DNA from: Talpa occidentalis
Taxonomy: Eukaryota; Chordata; Mammalia; Eulipotyphla; Talpidae
Length of the DNA stretch: 64,000 nt
Assembly: GCF_014898055.3 (NCBI RefSeq)
Contig: NW_023601433.1
Coordinates: 69,423,683 to 69,487,682 of the forward strand
Reading direction: 5' to 3'
Shown: positions 11,975 through 24,671 of the stretch, piece by piece
How positions within the stretch are numbered: the first letter of the stretch is position 1
Layout of the letters: each line of letters opens with the position of its first letter
The notes under the pieces: model-generated
The model's database searches: none
What the model was told of the DNA's origin: nothing
What the model saw: the letters and a program-made list of their open reading frames with translations, nothing else
Program-made: the position numbers and the translations under genes

Positions 11975-14342
11975 AGACACTCAGGTTTTATGACAAACCC
12001 CAAGTGGGGTGCTTGTGGAGTGGTCAGGGTGAAACATTTTTAAAGATTACAGTTGAAAAAAAAATGAACTGGTTGGATGGCAGAATCAAATTTATTCTTT
12101 AAGAGTTCTCGAGACCTTATGCATCTTGCTATAAAAGAAGTACTGTTCATTAACTCATATTTTGTGTGCACATTTATCTATTTAAGACCTCTTCAGAGTA
12201 TAAGTATGTCATTGGAGCTTGAGGACCTGTCCTCATTGTTCAGGCAGCACTAACTCACTCCACATTCCTGAAGCACAGACAATGTTTCACTTGGTTGGTG
12301 GATGGACACATGTATTTGATTTCTTTTTGTTTTTTTCTTTTCCTGTGAAATCAAAGGTCATACTATCCCTTGTTTTGATTTAACTCTTTGAACCTGTTCC
12401 TTTTCATTTACCCTGCAGAAGTAGGAAGAGCTGCCCCCAAAAAACCCAAACTACAGTAAGAAATCATAGTGATGACAATGATGAGGTAATTCAGCAATAG
12501 CAGGGTCCTTCTCTCCAGGGTGTTCTTACTCCAATGCCTACCCTTCATGAAACACGCCTTTTTTCTTTGTAAACATTAGGTGTCCAGCAGGGGTTGACTA
12601 CTTAGTATAGGATGAACATCTAGTGCCATCTCTTACATTCACTTCCAAGGGGAAGGGGACCTAACTCGACCTTCTGTAGATAGTTGACTCTTCAGTAAGG
12701 ACTCAAGGAACATTCTGGAATACACATGCACAAAGTGGATACCATTTTTTGCTTGCCTTTTAAAGCAAATCTAAAAATATATTTCCTAGCAGCTGTGTAA
12801 CTGCAAAACAAAAAATTCTGCTCCACTGCAGCACAAATTACTCACTAGATATCTCCAGGGTTCAGATTTTAATGCTTCAGAAATTTGCTGCAGATTTTAC
12901 TGTATATATTTAGACTAAGGAGCCTATTAGCTTGAGATCTGGGTGAATTTTCATGAAAATGAGAAATGTGCCGCTGTTGGCAACCTAAGGCTGTAATTAT
13001 GTTAATCTGACCATTTTAAGACTGAAATATGTTGTTTTAAAATGTTCCTATATTTTTACTATTTGTAACAATAATCTGAAGAAATTTAGTGTAATGCTAA
13101 TAAGTTTTTTTGGTATCACTTTGTGACTAGAGCATAAAAATGAGTCAAATGTGGTATATTAACATTTTTAATTTTAGCAGAGAATTGTATCTACAGATGT
13201 AGACTCATATTGCATCTTACTAATATAAAAACTACCCAAACAGTATTTTGATATTTTCAATGTAGATACAACAAATGTATGTATAAGGCCATTTCAGCAT
13301 TTATGTTCAATAACAAAACATTCCCACTTTTGTATTAAATTGCCACACTTTTTTATGCCAAAAAACCCAGATTATTTTTTGAACAATACCAGAAGGTGAA
13401 TGTTTCTCTATCAATAACTATCTTAAAGAACTCAGATTTTCTGCTTTTAATACAAATGTAGGAAAGACTAGAGTGGACATTATAATGAAATTCTAGGAGA
13501 ATCCAAAATCTTGTCTTTAGCTAAATGGTTTAGCCTCCTCCTCACCCATCAAAACTTTTATTCTGACCACAAACAGTGACATGTGTTCATTCCCAGAGAG
13601 ATTCTCCCAGGTAATAAAACAGAAAGAATCCAAAGAAGAGTCATAGATCATTGCCCATCTCATAATTTTTATAAATCATTGTTATTTGAATCTAAATGTT
13701 ATGCCAGCATAAAGCAAATGGGCAGTCTTTTATATGTCCTGATTTGGGTTCAGAATTGAAAATTGATTTGGGAATAGAATAAGAGAAAGCACCTTCTTGA
13801 ATGTAAGTTCATACCATACAGTTGGACTTTTTCTCAAGGACACTGTTTTTCACAATATAATACAGCATGAAATTCTTCCATTGGCTGCACTCACTCATTT
13901 TGTGAGTTCTTAGAAAGAAGACTGTGCCATTCTTTTCATCACCTATAAATATATTAAAGTGGATATTTTCCATTCTGTTCATTTTGCTCTCACAATTGAT
14001 AGGAGCCCATGAACGTTTAGTGGTGATTTTAATGATAATGTAAGCAGATCATGTTTTTCTGTTCACAAAGTTATGTAAGAATAATTTGGCCCATTGGATG
14101 TTCATAGCTCCAGGAAGGTAAGTCCAGATGGAATTCCTGAACCAACTTCGCAACAGAACCAGAGACTCAGAAAAGCTCAGTTCAGGACTGCAGTCCTGTG
14201 GGTGAGACCAGGAAGAGAAGGGAGACTTTTCATTGATAGTCCAGCATTGTTCCAGCACACCCTCTGCCTTCCTTTATCTTGTGGGGAGGATACTGATTAA
14301 AGAAGAGGACTTAACTCTTAAAATATTTTGGAAACAAATTTG

Positions 14343-14690
14343 TATACAGTATTCCCCACCTCTCCCCCCTTTTCTGAGATTTCAGTGTCTGCAGTTTCAG
14401 TTACCCACTGTCAACTGTGGTCCAAAATTATTAAGGACAGTGGAATATTTTGAAAAAAGAGAAAGGCATCACATTCGTATCTTTTACTATAGTATATTTG
14501 CATAATTGTTCTATTTTATTATTTATTGCTACTCCCTTACTGTGCATAATTTATGAATGAAGCTTTATCATAAGTATATAAGAAAAGACGTATATAGGGT
14601 TCTCTACTCTGAGGTTCCCAGAAATCCCCCAGGGTCTCTGGCCTGATCTGAAGTGAAGGTGGTGGGGGGTGTGGGGGGCGACACTGTACT
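14343..14690 (+). mobile_element. Tigger-like DNA transposon relic
   Basis: 'tacagtattccccacc...cccttttctgagatttcagtgtctgcagtttcagttacccactgtcaactgtggtccaaaattatt' resembles the 5' end of mammalian Tigger (TcMar) elements. 'tatatagggttctctactctgaggttcccagaaatcccccagggtctctgg' resembles the conserved 3' portion. The transposase-coding middle is absent, so this is a short internally deleted copy. The family is from memory; the subfamily is not assigned. Confidence 0.6.
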
Positions 14691-15732
14691 TTGGAGAAGT
14701 TGAGTGTTAAGGGCCATCAGAATCTGGCTGTCCTGATTTTAAGAGACCCCCCTTTGTCTGTTTATTGGCCCATATCTTGCAGTCCTCTTGGGAGAAAATG
14801 TGCTCCAATGTTATAAGAGAAGGATAATACAAAAAGAAACAAAAAGAGGTAAAGTTTGGGCAGTGGAGGAGGGAGAACTACTTTGCATCTGCCTGAAACT
14901 TGGTTCCCTTTGAAGTGAGTTAAATGCTCTTACTACTAGTCATGAACTTTGAAAAGCACTCCATAGCTTGCAAAGCATTTTCTTCACATGCCCCACCTCT
15001 GTGGCAGAGAATTATTTCCTTTCAGGGGGCAGTGCTTGGGGGAAACAATTAGATTGCATCTGCCCCCTTGCTCTATGGGGGCATTCTGTCACAGCAAGCA
15101 TTTGCTTGGCATCACTGGGTCAGTGCTATCTGTTTTGTTTCTCATGAGCTATTCGGTTTCAGGAATGCAGGGCTTCCTGTGGGTGTAGGAAGCACAGAGG
15201 CCTGGCATTTGTTTGTCATTGGGACTCAGGGAAACCCATCTTGTCTCTGAGGAGGAGGCTCCAAACAGTGCTGGAACCTGGTGGGGAAGCAGCCATGGAC
15301 TGGTGACAGCTAACCTCCCCCAGCTGTCGGGACGGGCGGGGCAGGGCAGGGCGTGGGGTGAGGAGGCTTGCCAAGCCAACCTCAGGGTATGCACGACTCC
15401 AAACTAGTTGTCTTTGAATGTTATTTATCCAAATAAGGAGAAGCAGCGGTTTTGCTGACCCTTTCAAATTTCTGAGCCATGTCCACTGGCTGGCTGACTG
15501 ACTTTCTATTTGAACTGAAAACACAAAGGTATTCCTTTGAAATGGAGCGCTCTTGTGGGACTGGTAGATGTTCTGAAATCACCGTTGGTAGGTGGTTTGC
15601 CCCCACATTTGTAGATAACGGAATACAGTCTGCTCTATTTTACTTTTCTCTTGCTCCTCTTGCAACATTTAATACAGATGACTTTGCTCAGGTGTTTCTG
15701 GGCCTGCTTTTCAATGGAAATAATACTAATCT

Positions 15733-16211
15733 TGTTAGGGGGAAAGGATGTCCTGAGGTAATTCCATGCAGGCTTTGTGGACCCCACCCCCACTCCAGAC
15801 CAAAGCCATCAAGACACTGGGAAAGACAAATCCCGTCACCACCAAAGAGAAGGTGGCTGGGACCTGAGGGTGGAGTTAAGCAGCCAGGTTGGGTATAAAA
15901 ACCAAACACGTGGGCCTTGGGGTCTCTCGCTCTGTTGCTCGCCTCCTGGCTACATAGCTCCTGGCTCGTGGCCAGCTCTCAGAGTGCCATTTGGGATTCC
16001 AGATCGGCGGATCGGGTAGGACACATTTAAAACTTTGTCTCCCATTTTTATCCCTGAGCTGTACATTTCCTCATTTGCCCTTCCCTTGTAAATAAACCTT
16101 TTATTAACCTTTCGCGTGTGCCTGCAGTAAAGCATTGATAAGTCCTTTTAAGCGCACGGGTGAGGACCCACAGTCAGGCACCCCGTTTTGTATCGGGGCT
16201 GCCCTATAACA
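15733..16211 (+). mobile_element. Solo LTR of a class I endogenous retrovirus, sense orientation
   Basis: The element runs from tgttaggggg to gccctataaca (imperfect inverted TG...CA ends). It is flanked on both sides by the 4-bp duplication atct (15729-15732, 16212-16215); 4 bp is usual for class I ERVs. Inside are a TATA box (15894-15900), a CT-rich start of R about 25-30 bp further ('ggggtctctcgctctg'), and AATAAA at 16091-16096, followed by a U5-like part with 'gcaccccgttttgtatcgggg'. No gag, pol or env sequence adjoins it, so it is a recombined solo LTR. It lies in the same orientation as KIAA1217. Confidence 0.85.
15894..15900 (+). promoter_or_regulatory. TATA box of the solo LTR
   Basis: TATAAAA in the context gggtataaaaacc sits in the U3 part of the LTR, about 25-30 bp before the likely R start. 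It points towards the large KIAA1217 exon 11 kb downstream. Whether it is active cannot be judged from sequence. Confidence 0.6.
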
Positions 16212-16334
16212 ATCTTACTGCTCCTGGAACCACTGCCTTCCTTTGAAGAGTACTCAAACATTAGACCTCCTCACTGATTTAACACTAGAGTGCAAGACTG
16301 TTCTGGCATGTCAGAGTGCCAGTTACTTTGGGTC

Positions 16335-16450
16335 ACGTAAATTTGAGGTCTCTGGGTCCCAGTTCCTCATCTGTAAAATGGGAATTAACGTTTATCAAGT
16401 GGGAATATGCTAGGAATTAAGTAAGGTAATGTTGGAAGCATTTGGTAAAT
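16335..16450 (+). repeat. MIR SINE, sense
   Basis: 'ctgggtcccagttcctcatctgtaaaatgggaattaacg...aggaattaagtaaggtaatg...gcatttggtaaa' matches the MIR core in sense orientation. Confidence 0.7.
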
Positions 16451-16649
16451 TGGAAGTCTCCAAAATATTAATTTCCTCTCCCTGTTTCCATCTTCTAGCA
16501 TATTTAGTTGAAAGTGTTTAGTGATAGAGAAATTCTAGGTAACCACGATTACTACCCAATGAGGTCAGCTTGGTGAATTAGGATTTAACCAAGACACAGG
16601 AGAATGTGACTTTTGATGTGAACTCTCCAGTTCCTTCTAATACCTGAAG

Positions 16650-17120
16650 CAGTGGTTCTCAAAGAAGAGTCCCTGCAGTCATTCATTATCACCTGGGGAT
16701 TTGTTAGAAAAGCATATTCTCGGGGACTCCCCGGTGGCGCAGCGGTTGAGCGCTGGGTTGCGAAGCTGCCCGCGGCCTCTGCAGCGCCGGTTCGATCCCC
16801 GGCTGCTCCCCAGCCACCGGAGGAGGGTCCCACATGGCGCGCAGACCTCTCCTGCCGCCCGCTGCTCCCCTCAGCAGTGTACTTCGGTCCTTCTGCCTGC
16901 TCTGCTCCCCGCTCTGGCTCTGGTGAATTCTCTCACCCTCCCGCGCTTCTGACTGTACCCAGTGCATGTATAAATAAACAAATCTTAAAAAAAAAAAAGA
17001 AAAGCATATTCTCAGCACCTATCCCAGATACTCTAAATCAGATGCTCTGGAATTAGGGCCTACTAATCTGGGTTTGTCCCTCCAAGGGATTCTGATTGTG
17101 CTGAAGTTGGAGAAACACTG
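16650..17120 (+). mobile_element. MER5-like hAT MITE split by a young SINE
   Basis: The left half (16650-16721) starts with cagtggttctcaaa and contains 'tcacctggggatttgttagaaaagcatattctc'. The right half (17014-17120) has 'agcacctatcccagata...aatcagatgctctgg...tctgattgtgctgaagttggagaaacactg'. Joined, they form a roughly 180-bp MER5A-type element with hAT-like inverted ends. The interruption is the SINE at 16722-16997 plus its duplicated target. Confidence 0.75.
16722..16997 (+). mobile_element. Young, CpG-rich tRNA-SINE, sense
   Basis: The perfect 16-bp target-site duplication agaaaagcatattctc flanks it (16706-16721, 16998-17013). The head keeps an intact pol III A box (tggcgcagcgg) and B box (ggttcgatccc), and many CpG sites remain undecayed ('cccgcggcctctgcagcgccgg'). 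This makes it the youngest-looking copy here. The tail ends 'gtataaataaacaaatctt' plus 12 A. It resembles the copy at 24381 ('gagcgctgggttgcgaagctgcc'). Confidence 0.95.
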
Positions 17121-17199
17121 CCCTAGCATGACTTGCTGGTTGGGGCTGGGAGGGCCACCCACTGCCCCAGGGTGCTCTGCATTTCCCCAGCTGCCTTTT

Positions 17200-17495
17200 C
17201 TCACCACGCCCTTCTTCCTGTCTGGAACATTGAGCATAGAAACCTCTTTTCTTACTGAAATTCAGCTCTCACTTGTGAACTCACTTAAATCTTACCTCTT
17301 AAGAAAATGCCTCCAGTTATCCCAACCCAAAGACTCTTATGCATCTATAGATGCCCGGAGGATTTGTCTGTTGTACTCATGTGACAAAGTTACTCTTGCT
17401 TTGTGTTATTTTGAATATTTATGCACATGCCCCATTTTCCCTACAGGAATATAGGGAATAAGGTCTTCACAGGTAGGAATTGTGTCTGACAGATC
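17200..17495 (+). repeat. L2 LINE 3' region, sense
   Basis: 'cccttcttcctgtctggaacattgagca', 'ctcacttaaatcttacctcttaagaaaatgcctcc', 'cccggaggatttgtctgttgtactcatg', 'ataaggtcttcacaggtaggaattgtgtctgac' follow the L2 3' untranslated pattern. Confidence 0.6.
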
Positions 17496-18447
17496 CTTTC
17501 TGCCTCATGAGCTCTAACCTGGGCTTTGTATACCTGGTGACTACTCAATTTCTTGGACCTATAAAATGTGATTGTTGGAAAGAGACCGTCTGGGCCAGAC
17601 TTGGTGTTTGCAGATAAAGAACCTGATGTTAACACCTGACCAGAGGGCAGGTTCCATGACATCCAAATGAATGTTCTCCCTCCTCCACATTGTATTAATT
17701 GCTAAGAGATGCCTTGAATGAGGGTATTTGCACCACTGGCCTGATCCAAACTAGCAGTTATTCTTGGCCCCATATTTCAACTAAACCTATGGAATACAGA
17801 TAGACTTTGAAAGTTAAATTGATTAAATTTATAAACCTAGAACCTTTTGGATTCTGCTAATGAGAGCAGGGAGTTCATGAGCCTATATAGTTATACAACA
17901 AATGGCATCTATTTCCACTCTTACTTCAGTTTCCCATACCCAATTTACTTGGCTTGCCCAGGCAACTTCTCCTGGTTTTGAAAATATCTATTAAAAGGAG
18001 AGCAAGTGGCTCTTCTGAAACCAGAAAAATTGACACAAGGGCTGTTTTGATCTGGAAGTCAACATTGTTTTCTATTTATTTCGAGGGAAAATTGAACTTG
18101 GTAGATTTGTGAATTATTGTCCTTCAAGGTTATCCTCTGTGGCTCTTCCCTCAAACAGCCCTTTCTTCTTTTGACACACTGGCTAATATTGTTCAGCCAA
18201 GGATCAAAATAATGGCACAACTAGAAAACTTTTCATCAAAAGCCATCCATAAAATTTCCTTTAAAGTTATCTCCATGGACATAGCTCACCTGGCCTTATG
18301 TGTTTGGTCCATTACTTGATAATAGGACCGGCACATGTCCTACTCCAGTCGACAGAAAACAGAATGCAAGCACTGCAACGAATGAAGTAGATGGACTACC
18401 ACTGTGACCCAGCTCCACAGAGTTGATTCCAGAAATGTTGTGAGGAG

Positions 18448-18665
18448 AGATAACATGTGCATATGCATATATGTGCATATACATCTGCATTTATGTATAT
18501 GCACATGTATGCATATTTACACGTATGACCAGCGATGTAGTAATAGCTATATAGTGACAACTAATGATACATAATATATATAAATATATGTAAGTATAAT
18601 ATGGAAACATAACATATGCACAAATAGGTAGATTAGTTAAATATAATATATATTTAATTATATGA
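18448..18665. repeat. AT-rich alternating purine-pyrimidine stretch
   Basis: The segment holds many gcatat, tgtgcatat and atatata motifs ('gcatatgcatatatgtgcatatac', 'cataatatatataaatatatg', 'taaatataatatatatt'). It is low complexity with no coding content. Confidence 0.75.
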
Positions 18666-20801
18666 CCAATATAGCTAATTTTGTGACAAGCAGATAAGAC
18701 CTAACCTTATAGAGAATATTTGGATAATTAGCCTCTAAACCCACTGAGACCCAGTTATTCTTTCCTTTTGCTGTGGAAATCTGGGCATTTAAGTGAAGCC
18801 AATGAGGAACTGCTCAGAGTTTGCCTGGCTGCACACTGAAGTCAAAATCAAGCAAATAAATCCTCAGTAATTCTAGTTGGGAAGCTTTGAGCGTATGAGT
18901 TCTCTCAGTTCTGGAGGACACGTGATTTCACACATCAATAGCCACAGAAGCAGCAAAACAGTGGCAAGGCTGAAGATATTCATTCTTGCCACTTTTCCAT
19001 ACAAGCTATGTGAAATGGGCAAGATGGTTAGCTCCCTGAACTAGCATTTCCTAACCCTTAGAATGGGGGTAGTGACATCTGGCCTGTGTATTTCACTGAG
19101 TTCTGAGGCCTGAGAAATAAAATCACAACTGAAAGTACTTTGTAAACTGCAGGCTGAGAGTGTGTGTCCATCCATGTACAATCTGTAGAGTGAGAAAGGT
19201 TAAAAATACATAGTGTGGTAGAGTGTACCGCAGTGTACATTGACAAGTTAAATCGCTTCAAGAACTGTCATAAGAAGAATAAAGTCTAAGGCATTGAAAA
19301 GTTATACTTGGTGACAGATTTGACTTACTACTGGCAACAAGTCTAGCACACTGAGAGGGAGTCGTGCCTGAAAGAATAATAGTGTGTCTGTCCAGGAAAT
19401 GGGTAGATGTGCAGACATGTAGATAAGGAATGAGGTATTTGTACCATCTGTTGCAAGTGGTAGAAAGAAAATTAACATTTTACAAACTGTAACTATTTTA
19501 GGTACAAAAGGAGGTTGTCCTTGGCCCAAATAATACAGGAGTATCCTAACCAAAGATTGAGTATCAGTGAGAAAAGGACATTTTTCTTTTATCTGTCCTG
19601 CAGCTCCATGCAGTTACTAATTGTGGCTTGGAAGTTAAATGATTTATTTAACATTACTTCTTTATTCTGTTCCAGATTGAGCTCTTTAATCACCACTGGG
19701 CACAGAGCTAAGTCCATCAGGTCTGTTACTGGAGGGCTCAGCAGAGTTCCCCACGTCAGGATATTTGTGGGAACAGCACTCATCTTAAATATAGCCAGAA
19801 GCTAACCGCTGATTGGACCCTCTCTTTCTGAGAATTAAATAATTTTGGCAACAGTCTGTGTGTCTCATGTCTGGGAGACATTCCATTTGTGATCAGATGA
19901 AACATTAATAGGTGTGCTAAGATCTTACAAACAACCATCTTCCAATTTTAACAGTTGTAAGCAAGATGGGCTTGACATTTTTCCAATATTGTAATAATCA
20001 TTTCCCTTCACAATATCTTAGACTTTTCGGTTTAGACTTTAGCTTTTCTTGTAGCACATGTAATTCTTTAAAGGCACAAATAAGAAAGGAGAAATAGAAA
20101 TACAATTCATGACTTTTACCCTTATCAGAGCATAAAAGTTATTTTCTGTGGAAGTAATGCTGACTATTTACAGCACATTCTTTCGTAATACTTTCTCAAA
20201 AGCTCCAGTAGTTACATTCAGTGAAAAGATGAGAGAGAACAAATAGGAGGACACTTATTACACCACTGGGAAGAGTCATTTCACAGAAGATGTAGTATCC
20301 CAGGGGAGGTCAAGCTGAGGAGGATCCTGTGAAGACAACCAGTTGGCGGGCGGTTAGACATCCTCTGACAGAGCCGGACTCTGGTGACTCAGCCTGAGGG
20401 ATGCATTCTCAGGAGGGTCAGGGGCAGGAGCTCCTCAGGTTAAGTCAAGTTGTGTACAGCACAGGGATGTCATTGAGAAAATCAGCCTTCCTTATTCCTC
20501 AGCCAACACACCAGGCCTCTGTCTCCTGGGTGAGCTGTGTGCTTCTTGCTGGATTGAGTTTGATTCATCCTGATTCACCACAGGATTGGGTCAGCTTCAA
20601 ACTCCTGATAGCAAATCACTGCTCTGGGAAGGACAAAGCCACATGTGTACTCTCCACACAGTGCCCTGATGCATTTTGAAAGTGAAAAGAGATGGTGATG
20701 AACGTGAAAGGAAAGAGGGGCAAAGCAGACTTTTCTCACATGATCTCCACAAACTTGCAGGCCAGCAGGATCACCAGAAGTCATGTGCCTCAACAGTTTA
20801 A

Positions 20802-20830
20802 CATCATGCCATGTTAAACGTGGCATGATG
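20802..20830. repeat. 29-bp near-perfect palindrome
   Basis: The left arm catcatgccatgtt and the right arm aacgtggcatgatg are reverse complements over 14 bases, with one T:G pair, separated by a single a. Short flanking matches (acag ... ctgt) extend the symmetry. The function is unknown. Confidence 0.85.
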
Positions 20831-23800
20831 GCTGTCTTATCCAGAGGGGGTAAGAGCTCCAGGCTTCTGTTTAATGGGGCACAGCATGGCCCAGACACTG
20901 GACTTGGGTACACTCTGGCAAACAGCAGTGTACATCCGCACAGCAGGTCAGTTAGTCGGACAGGTGCAATGGCTATGACATCTTCTGCCATAAAACAAGG
21001 ATCTTTGGGGATGTGGTCAGGTGGAATAGTGGATAATCAGACACGGGAGACCAACGCCTCCTTCCCCTTGCTGGAAAGCATGCACTTGAAGAAACAAAAC
21101 TGCAATTGTAGATGAGATGCACCAGGAGCTGACAGTGTTGCTTCCCATAATCTGGTGAGAAATAACCAACCTTCACTGATTAGATGAAAAAAAATCAAAA
21201 CAGGAATTCTCGAAATCCTTCCACTCCTTTCTGACCTCTTCGGTGGCACTGTTACAATCACTTTATCCAAATATTGTTTCTAATGACACGTCTTACAAGG
21301 GTGGCAATATCATGTGCTCTCTCTCCCTTCCCCTCCCTTAATAACCACAAAGACGTTTGATAGGCGTAAACATTTTTTTTTTTTTTTTTTTAGAACGTCT
21401 GAAACACTGACTAGATTTGAACCTAAGAGACGTCATGGAATTCTTTTGGTCAGCAAGAACAACCTCTAAAAGCCTTAAAATGCTTTAAAAATGCACAGGC
21501 TGCCCAGAGGATGGTTTGGGGGGTGGCGTAGGGCCAGGCAGTCTTCCAGCCCAGTGTTTCAAGTTACTTGTTGCAGGATTCCCACTTGGGGATCTCTGTG
21601 TTCCACTCAGTTCCCAAGGGCTCAGAAAGCAGGAGGGTGATTAGACAGAGTCATCCTTGGAGCTAAGGAAGTGCATCCTTTCTCCCTCAGCTTTTGTTAG
21701 CCACGTGTTAATACCTGCCCTCTGCTGAGCACTGCACAAGCCACTTCTTGTTGGGAACGCACACTTCCTTGTGCCTGTTCCCTTGGAGGAGAATCGCTGC
21801 TTTGACAGCAGTTTGCCCACAGGGTCTCTGGAGACGCCCTGGCCTTCTCCTTTCTCCTGCTGAGGGTGGGGCAGAAGGGCTTTGCTTCCTCGAATCCCCT
21901 CTATGCTTGGTCGCGGCTGGTCCTCTCTCTTTCCCTCTCCTTGCAGGTATGTCTTTTCCAGAATGTTTGCAGTTGCTTGCCTGGTGCTGCGTGAGACTGA
22001 TTAATGGCTGTTACCCAAAGTTCAGCCTTCTAAACCCAGCTGGTTAATGAATAGACAGTTTCCTTTATCGCCCTCATGCTTTCCCTCTGGCATTATAAAC
22101 CTGGGGAAGAGGTTCACGTTTCCTTTAGTTGCTAGAGCCATGGACTTAAAAAGTGCCACAGAGCTGAATGTTGGGTGCTGGTCTCTAGATTTACACCACA
22201 GAGCTCGTCCTCAGCAGGACTCTGAGCTGAGTTGTTCCTGGGGGTGATTAGCTTATTGGGTTTTCTGACAGCTTTCTTTGTTGGTAGCTGGTGCTTTGCC
22301 CATTTTAAGGAACCTGGTTACCACAGCAAGATCCATTTTGTTGTATTTCCTTCACTGTTGACCCACTTACGTGTAGGCCTCTCGGAGTTCACTCCTTGGT
22401 GTATGTTTTCCGTGTAAGCAACTGTTAAAGGACTGAATCACCCATGCAGTAACCTGTGGTTGGATGTGGGCTGAGGTTATTCAGTGACTAATTTCCAAGG
22501 GGAGGAGAAATTGGCTTATCATGGGGAGGGCTACTTTTTATCCATGCCTGTGGCAGCTTCGCTCAGAAGACGGGGTAAAACAAAATGGTCTTTACTGGTG
22601 GTGAATACTCAAGCGGGGGATCATTTTAGGATCTGTGCCCTTTGTGATTTCTTCTCTGAAGAGAAAGCTGTCTAAAGTATCCAAGTCTGGAACTGAGGAT
22701 TTCCGATGAAGCCAGCAAACAAAGGAATCGCATGATCGGGAGCTGAGCCAATGTGCTTTTTCACGGGGCTAGTTACACAGGTGATTGCCTTAAGAAAAAG
22801 TAAGTGGCTTTAATTATTTAAGGATGAAAGCATCTCATAAGAATCCATTTCAGTTTTGTCTGGTTACTTCATTGTGCATTCTGAGTGAAAGTATATTTAC
22901 AAATTGTAGACTTGGGAGGGTGGGGTTTGAAATACAACAAACTGCACATAATTTTCTCTTTCCACAAAGAATATGTATTTTAAATATTCCACAGAGAGAC
23001 ATGATTTCATGAGACAGTTTCCTGAAATGATTGAAATAAACATTTTTTTGTGCTAGAATTTTTTTTCTGGAAACAATTTTAAATTTTCCTTCCTCCTACC
23101 TTCCATTCAAGAAACTTCTAAATGAGCAATATTGTATTTAACTTGAGGTGTTTGGGGAAATGAAATATAGATATTTGTTGGGGCTCTTAATTCAAAATTC
23201 AGATAATTAATTTGAAACTGCCCCAGATTTTCCCTGGTCATTAGGAAGTAGTGGAGCAGCTTATTGATCTGTGTGCTACTTATGAGCAGGGACAGCAGCT
23301 TCTCAGTCAAGATGAGAGACTCTGGAAGAAACTATGCTGTTTGCAAGAACTGGGAGGACCCTATAAGAGACAGCAGTGGTATGGGCAGCAGTGGAAAGAG
23401 GGCGAGACGATGCCCAGCAGAGCCGATGAAGAGGGGAGAACAGTCTCATTCACGCTTTGCCCCGCTATGCCTAGTGCTAATAGACGAACATTTTCTTTGG
23501 GCCTAAGTGCAGGCAAATAAATAGCTGTTATGTTCTAGTAAGGTGTTAAAAGAACCTTTATCTTTGTGTTTAGATCTTTTCTTTCTTGCTGTAAATGAAA
23601 TTCTTTACCCCTCACAGGACATTACTGTTGAGATTTGGGGCCAGATGCTTTTAATTTACTGAGAGACGTGAAATTATAGGGCTTAGTAACCACAGAGATA
23701 TTGGTGAGAAGATAGGGATTCAGGTATATTAAGGTGAGTAGAACAGTGTGTGTTTATATGTGTGTTACTTATTTATCTTACTTTTACAGTTTATTTTCTT

Positions 23801-24380
23801 CTGAAAAAAATCTAATGAGTACTAGTGTAGGAAAAACCATTGAGTAATTGAGTAATGCACTTCTTCTACTCATTTGGCTAAAAAACAGTTTAAAAAACTA
23901 AACAGAACAAAAGCTGTATAAGTGCCTGACTGCAGGAAGATTATCTCCATGGAAAGAATACTGACATGAAAGGCTCCTTTATGGGTTATGAATTGTAGAA
24001 TCTGAATTGTAGTCTTTCTTCAGTTACTTTGATAACCATCTCTCAGATATAAAATCCACTTTTTATTAGAATAGGAGTGGTCTCCTTAGATCATAAGGAT
24101 TGAAAAAGATTTTCTCTTCTTATCACCCCTTAACTTCCACCTCATCGTAAGAGTTGTCTGTGGTTGATCCATATCCTTTAGTGAATCGAACCCAAATTAA
24201 CTGACTTTAGGGGTCCATTCTAGTAGTTGATTTAAAATATTTTCCCACAATAATGGGAGCATCATGTCACTCTCTTCATAGGGTCTATATGGAGCTAAGG
24301 ATGAAATTAGCTGAACTCTTAAAAACTCAATCTTGGAAAGTTAGTCAGAGATGATGAATTAACATAAGAATTCTGCCAAA

Positions 24381-24671
24381 GGGCCTCCCTAGTGGCTCAG
24401 TGGTTGAGCGCTGGGCTGCGAAGCTGCCTGTACCCTCTGCATCACCGGTTCGATCCCGGCTTAATCCCCAGCCGCTGGCAAGGGTTCCACATGGTGCGCA
24501 GACCTCTCCTGCCACGCCCGCTGCTCCCCTCAGCAGTGTGTTTTGTTGGTCTGCCTGTTCTGTTCCCTTCTCTGGCTCTGGTGAATTCTCTCACCCTCCT
24601 GTGCTTCTGACAGTACCCAGTGCTTATATATATAAATAAATAAATAAATAAATCTTTAAAAAAAAAAAAAA
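24381..24671 (+). mobile_element. tRNA-SINE, sense
   Basis: The head 'ggcctccctagtggctcagtggttgagcgctgggctgcgaagctgcc', B box ggttcgatccc, 'ctctcctgccacgcccgctgctcccctcag', 'ctctggtgaattctctcacc' and a TAAATAAA-rich tail with poly(A) are present. The target-site duplication aagaattctgccaaa lies before (24366-24380) and after (about 24672-24686) the element. It belongs to the same variant as the 16722 copy. Confidence 0.95.

Noticed and set aside
15479..15898. 139-codon open frame
   Set aside because: It ends inside the U3 part of the solo LTR and has no recognisable protein content.
16736..16805. tRNA gene with A and B boxes
   Set aside because: The boxes belong to the tRNA-derived head of a SINE; the full element with its tail and target duplication is present and a cloverleaf-forming mature tRNA is not evident.
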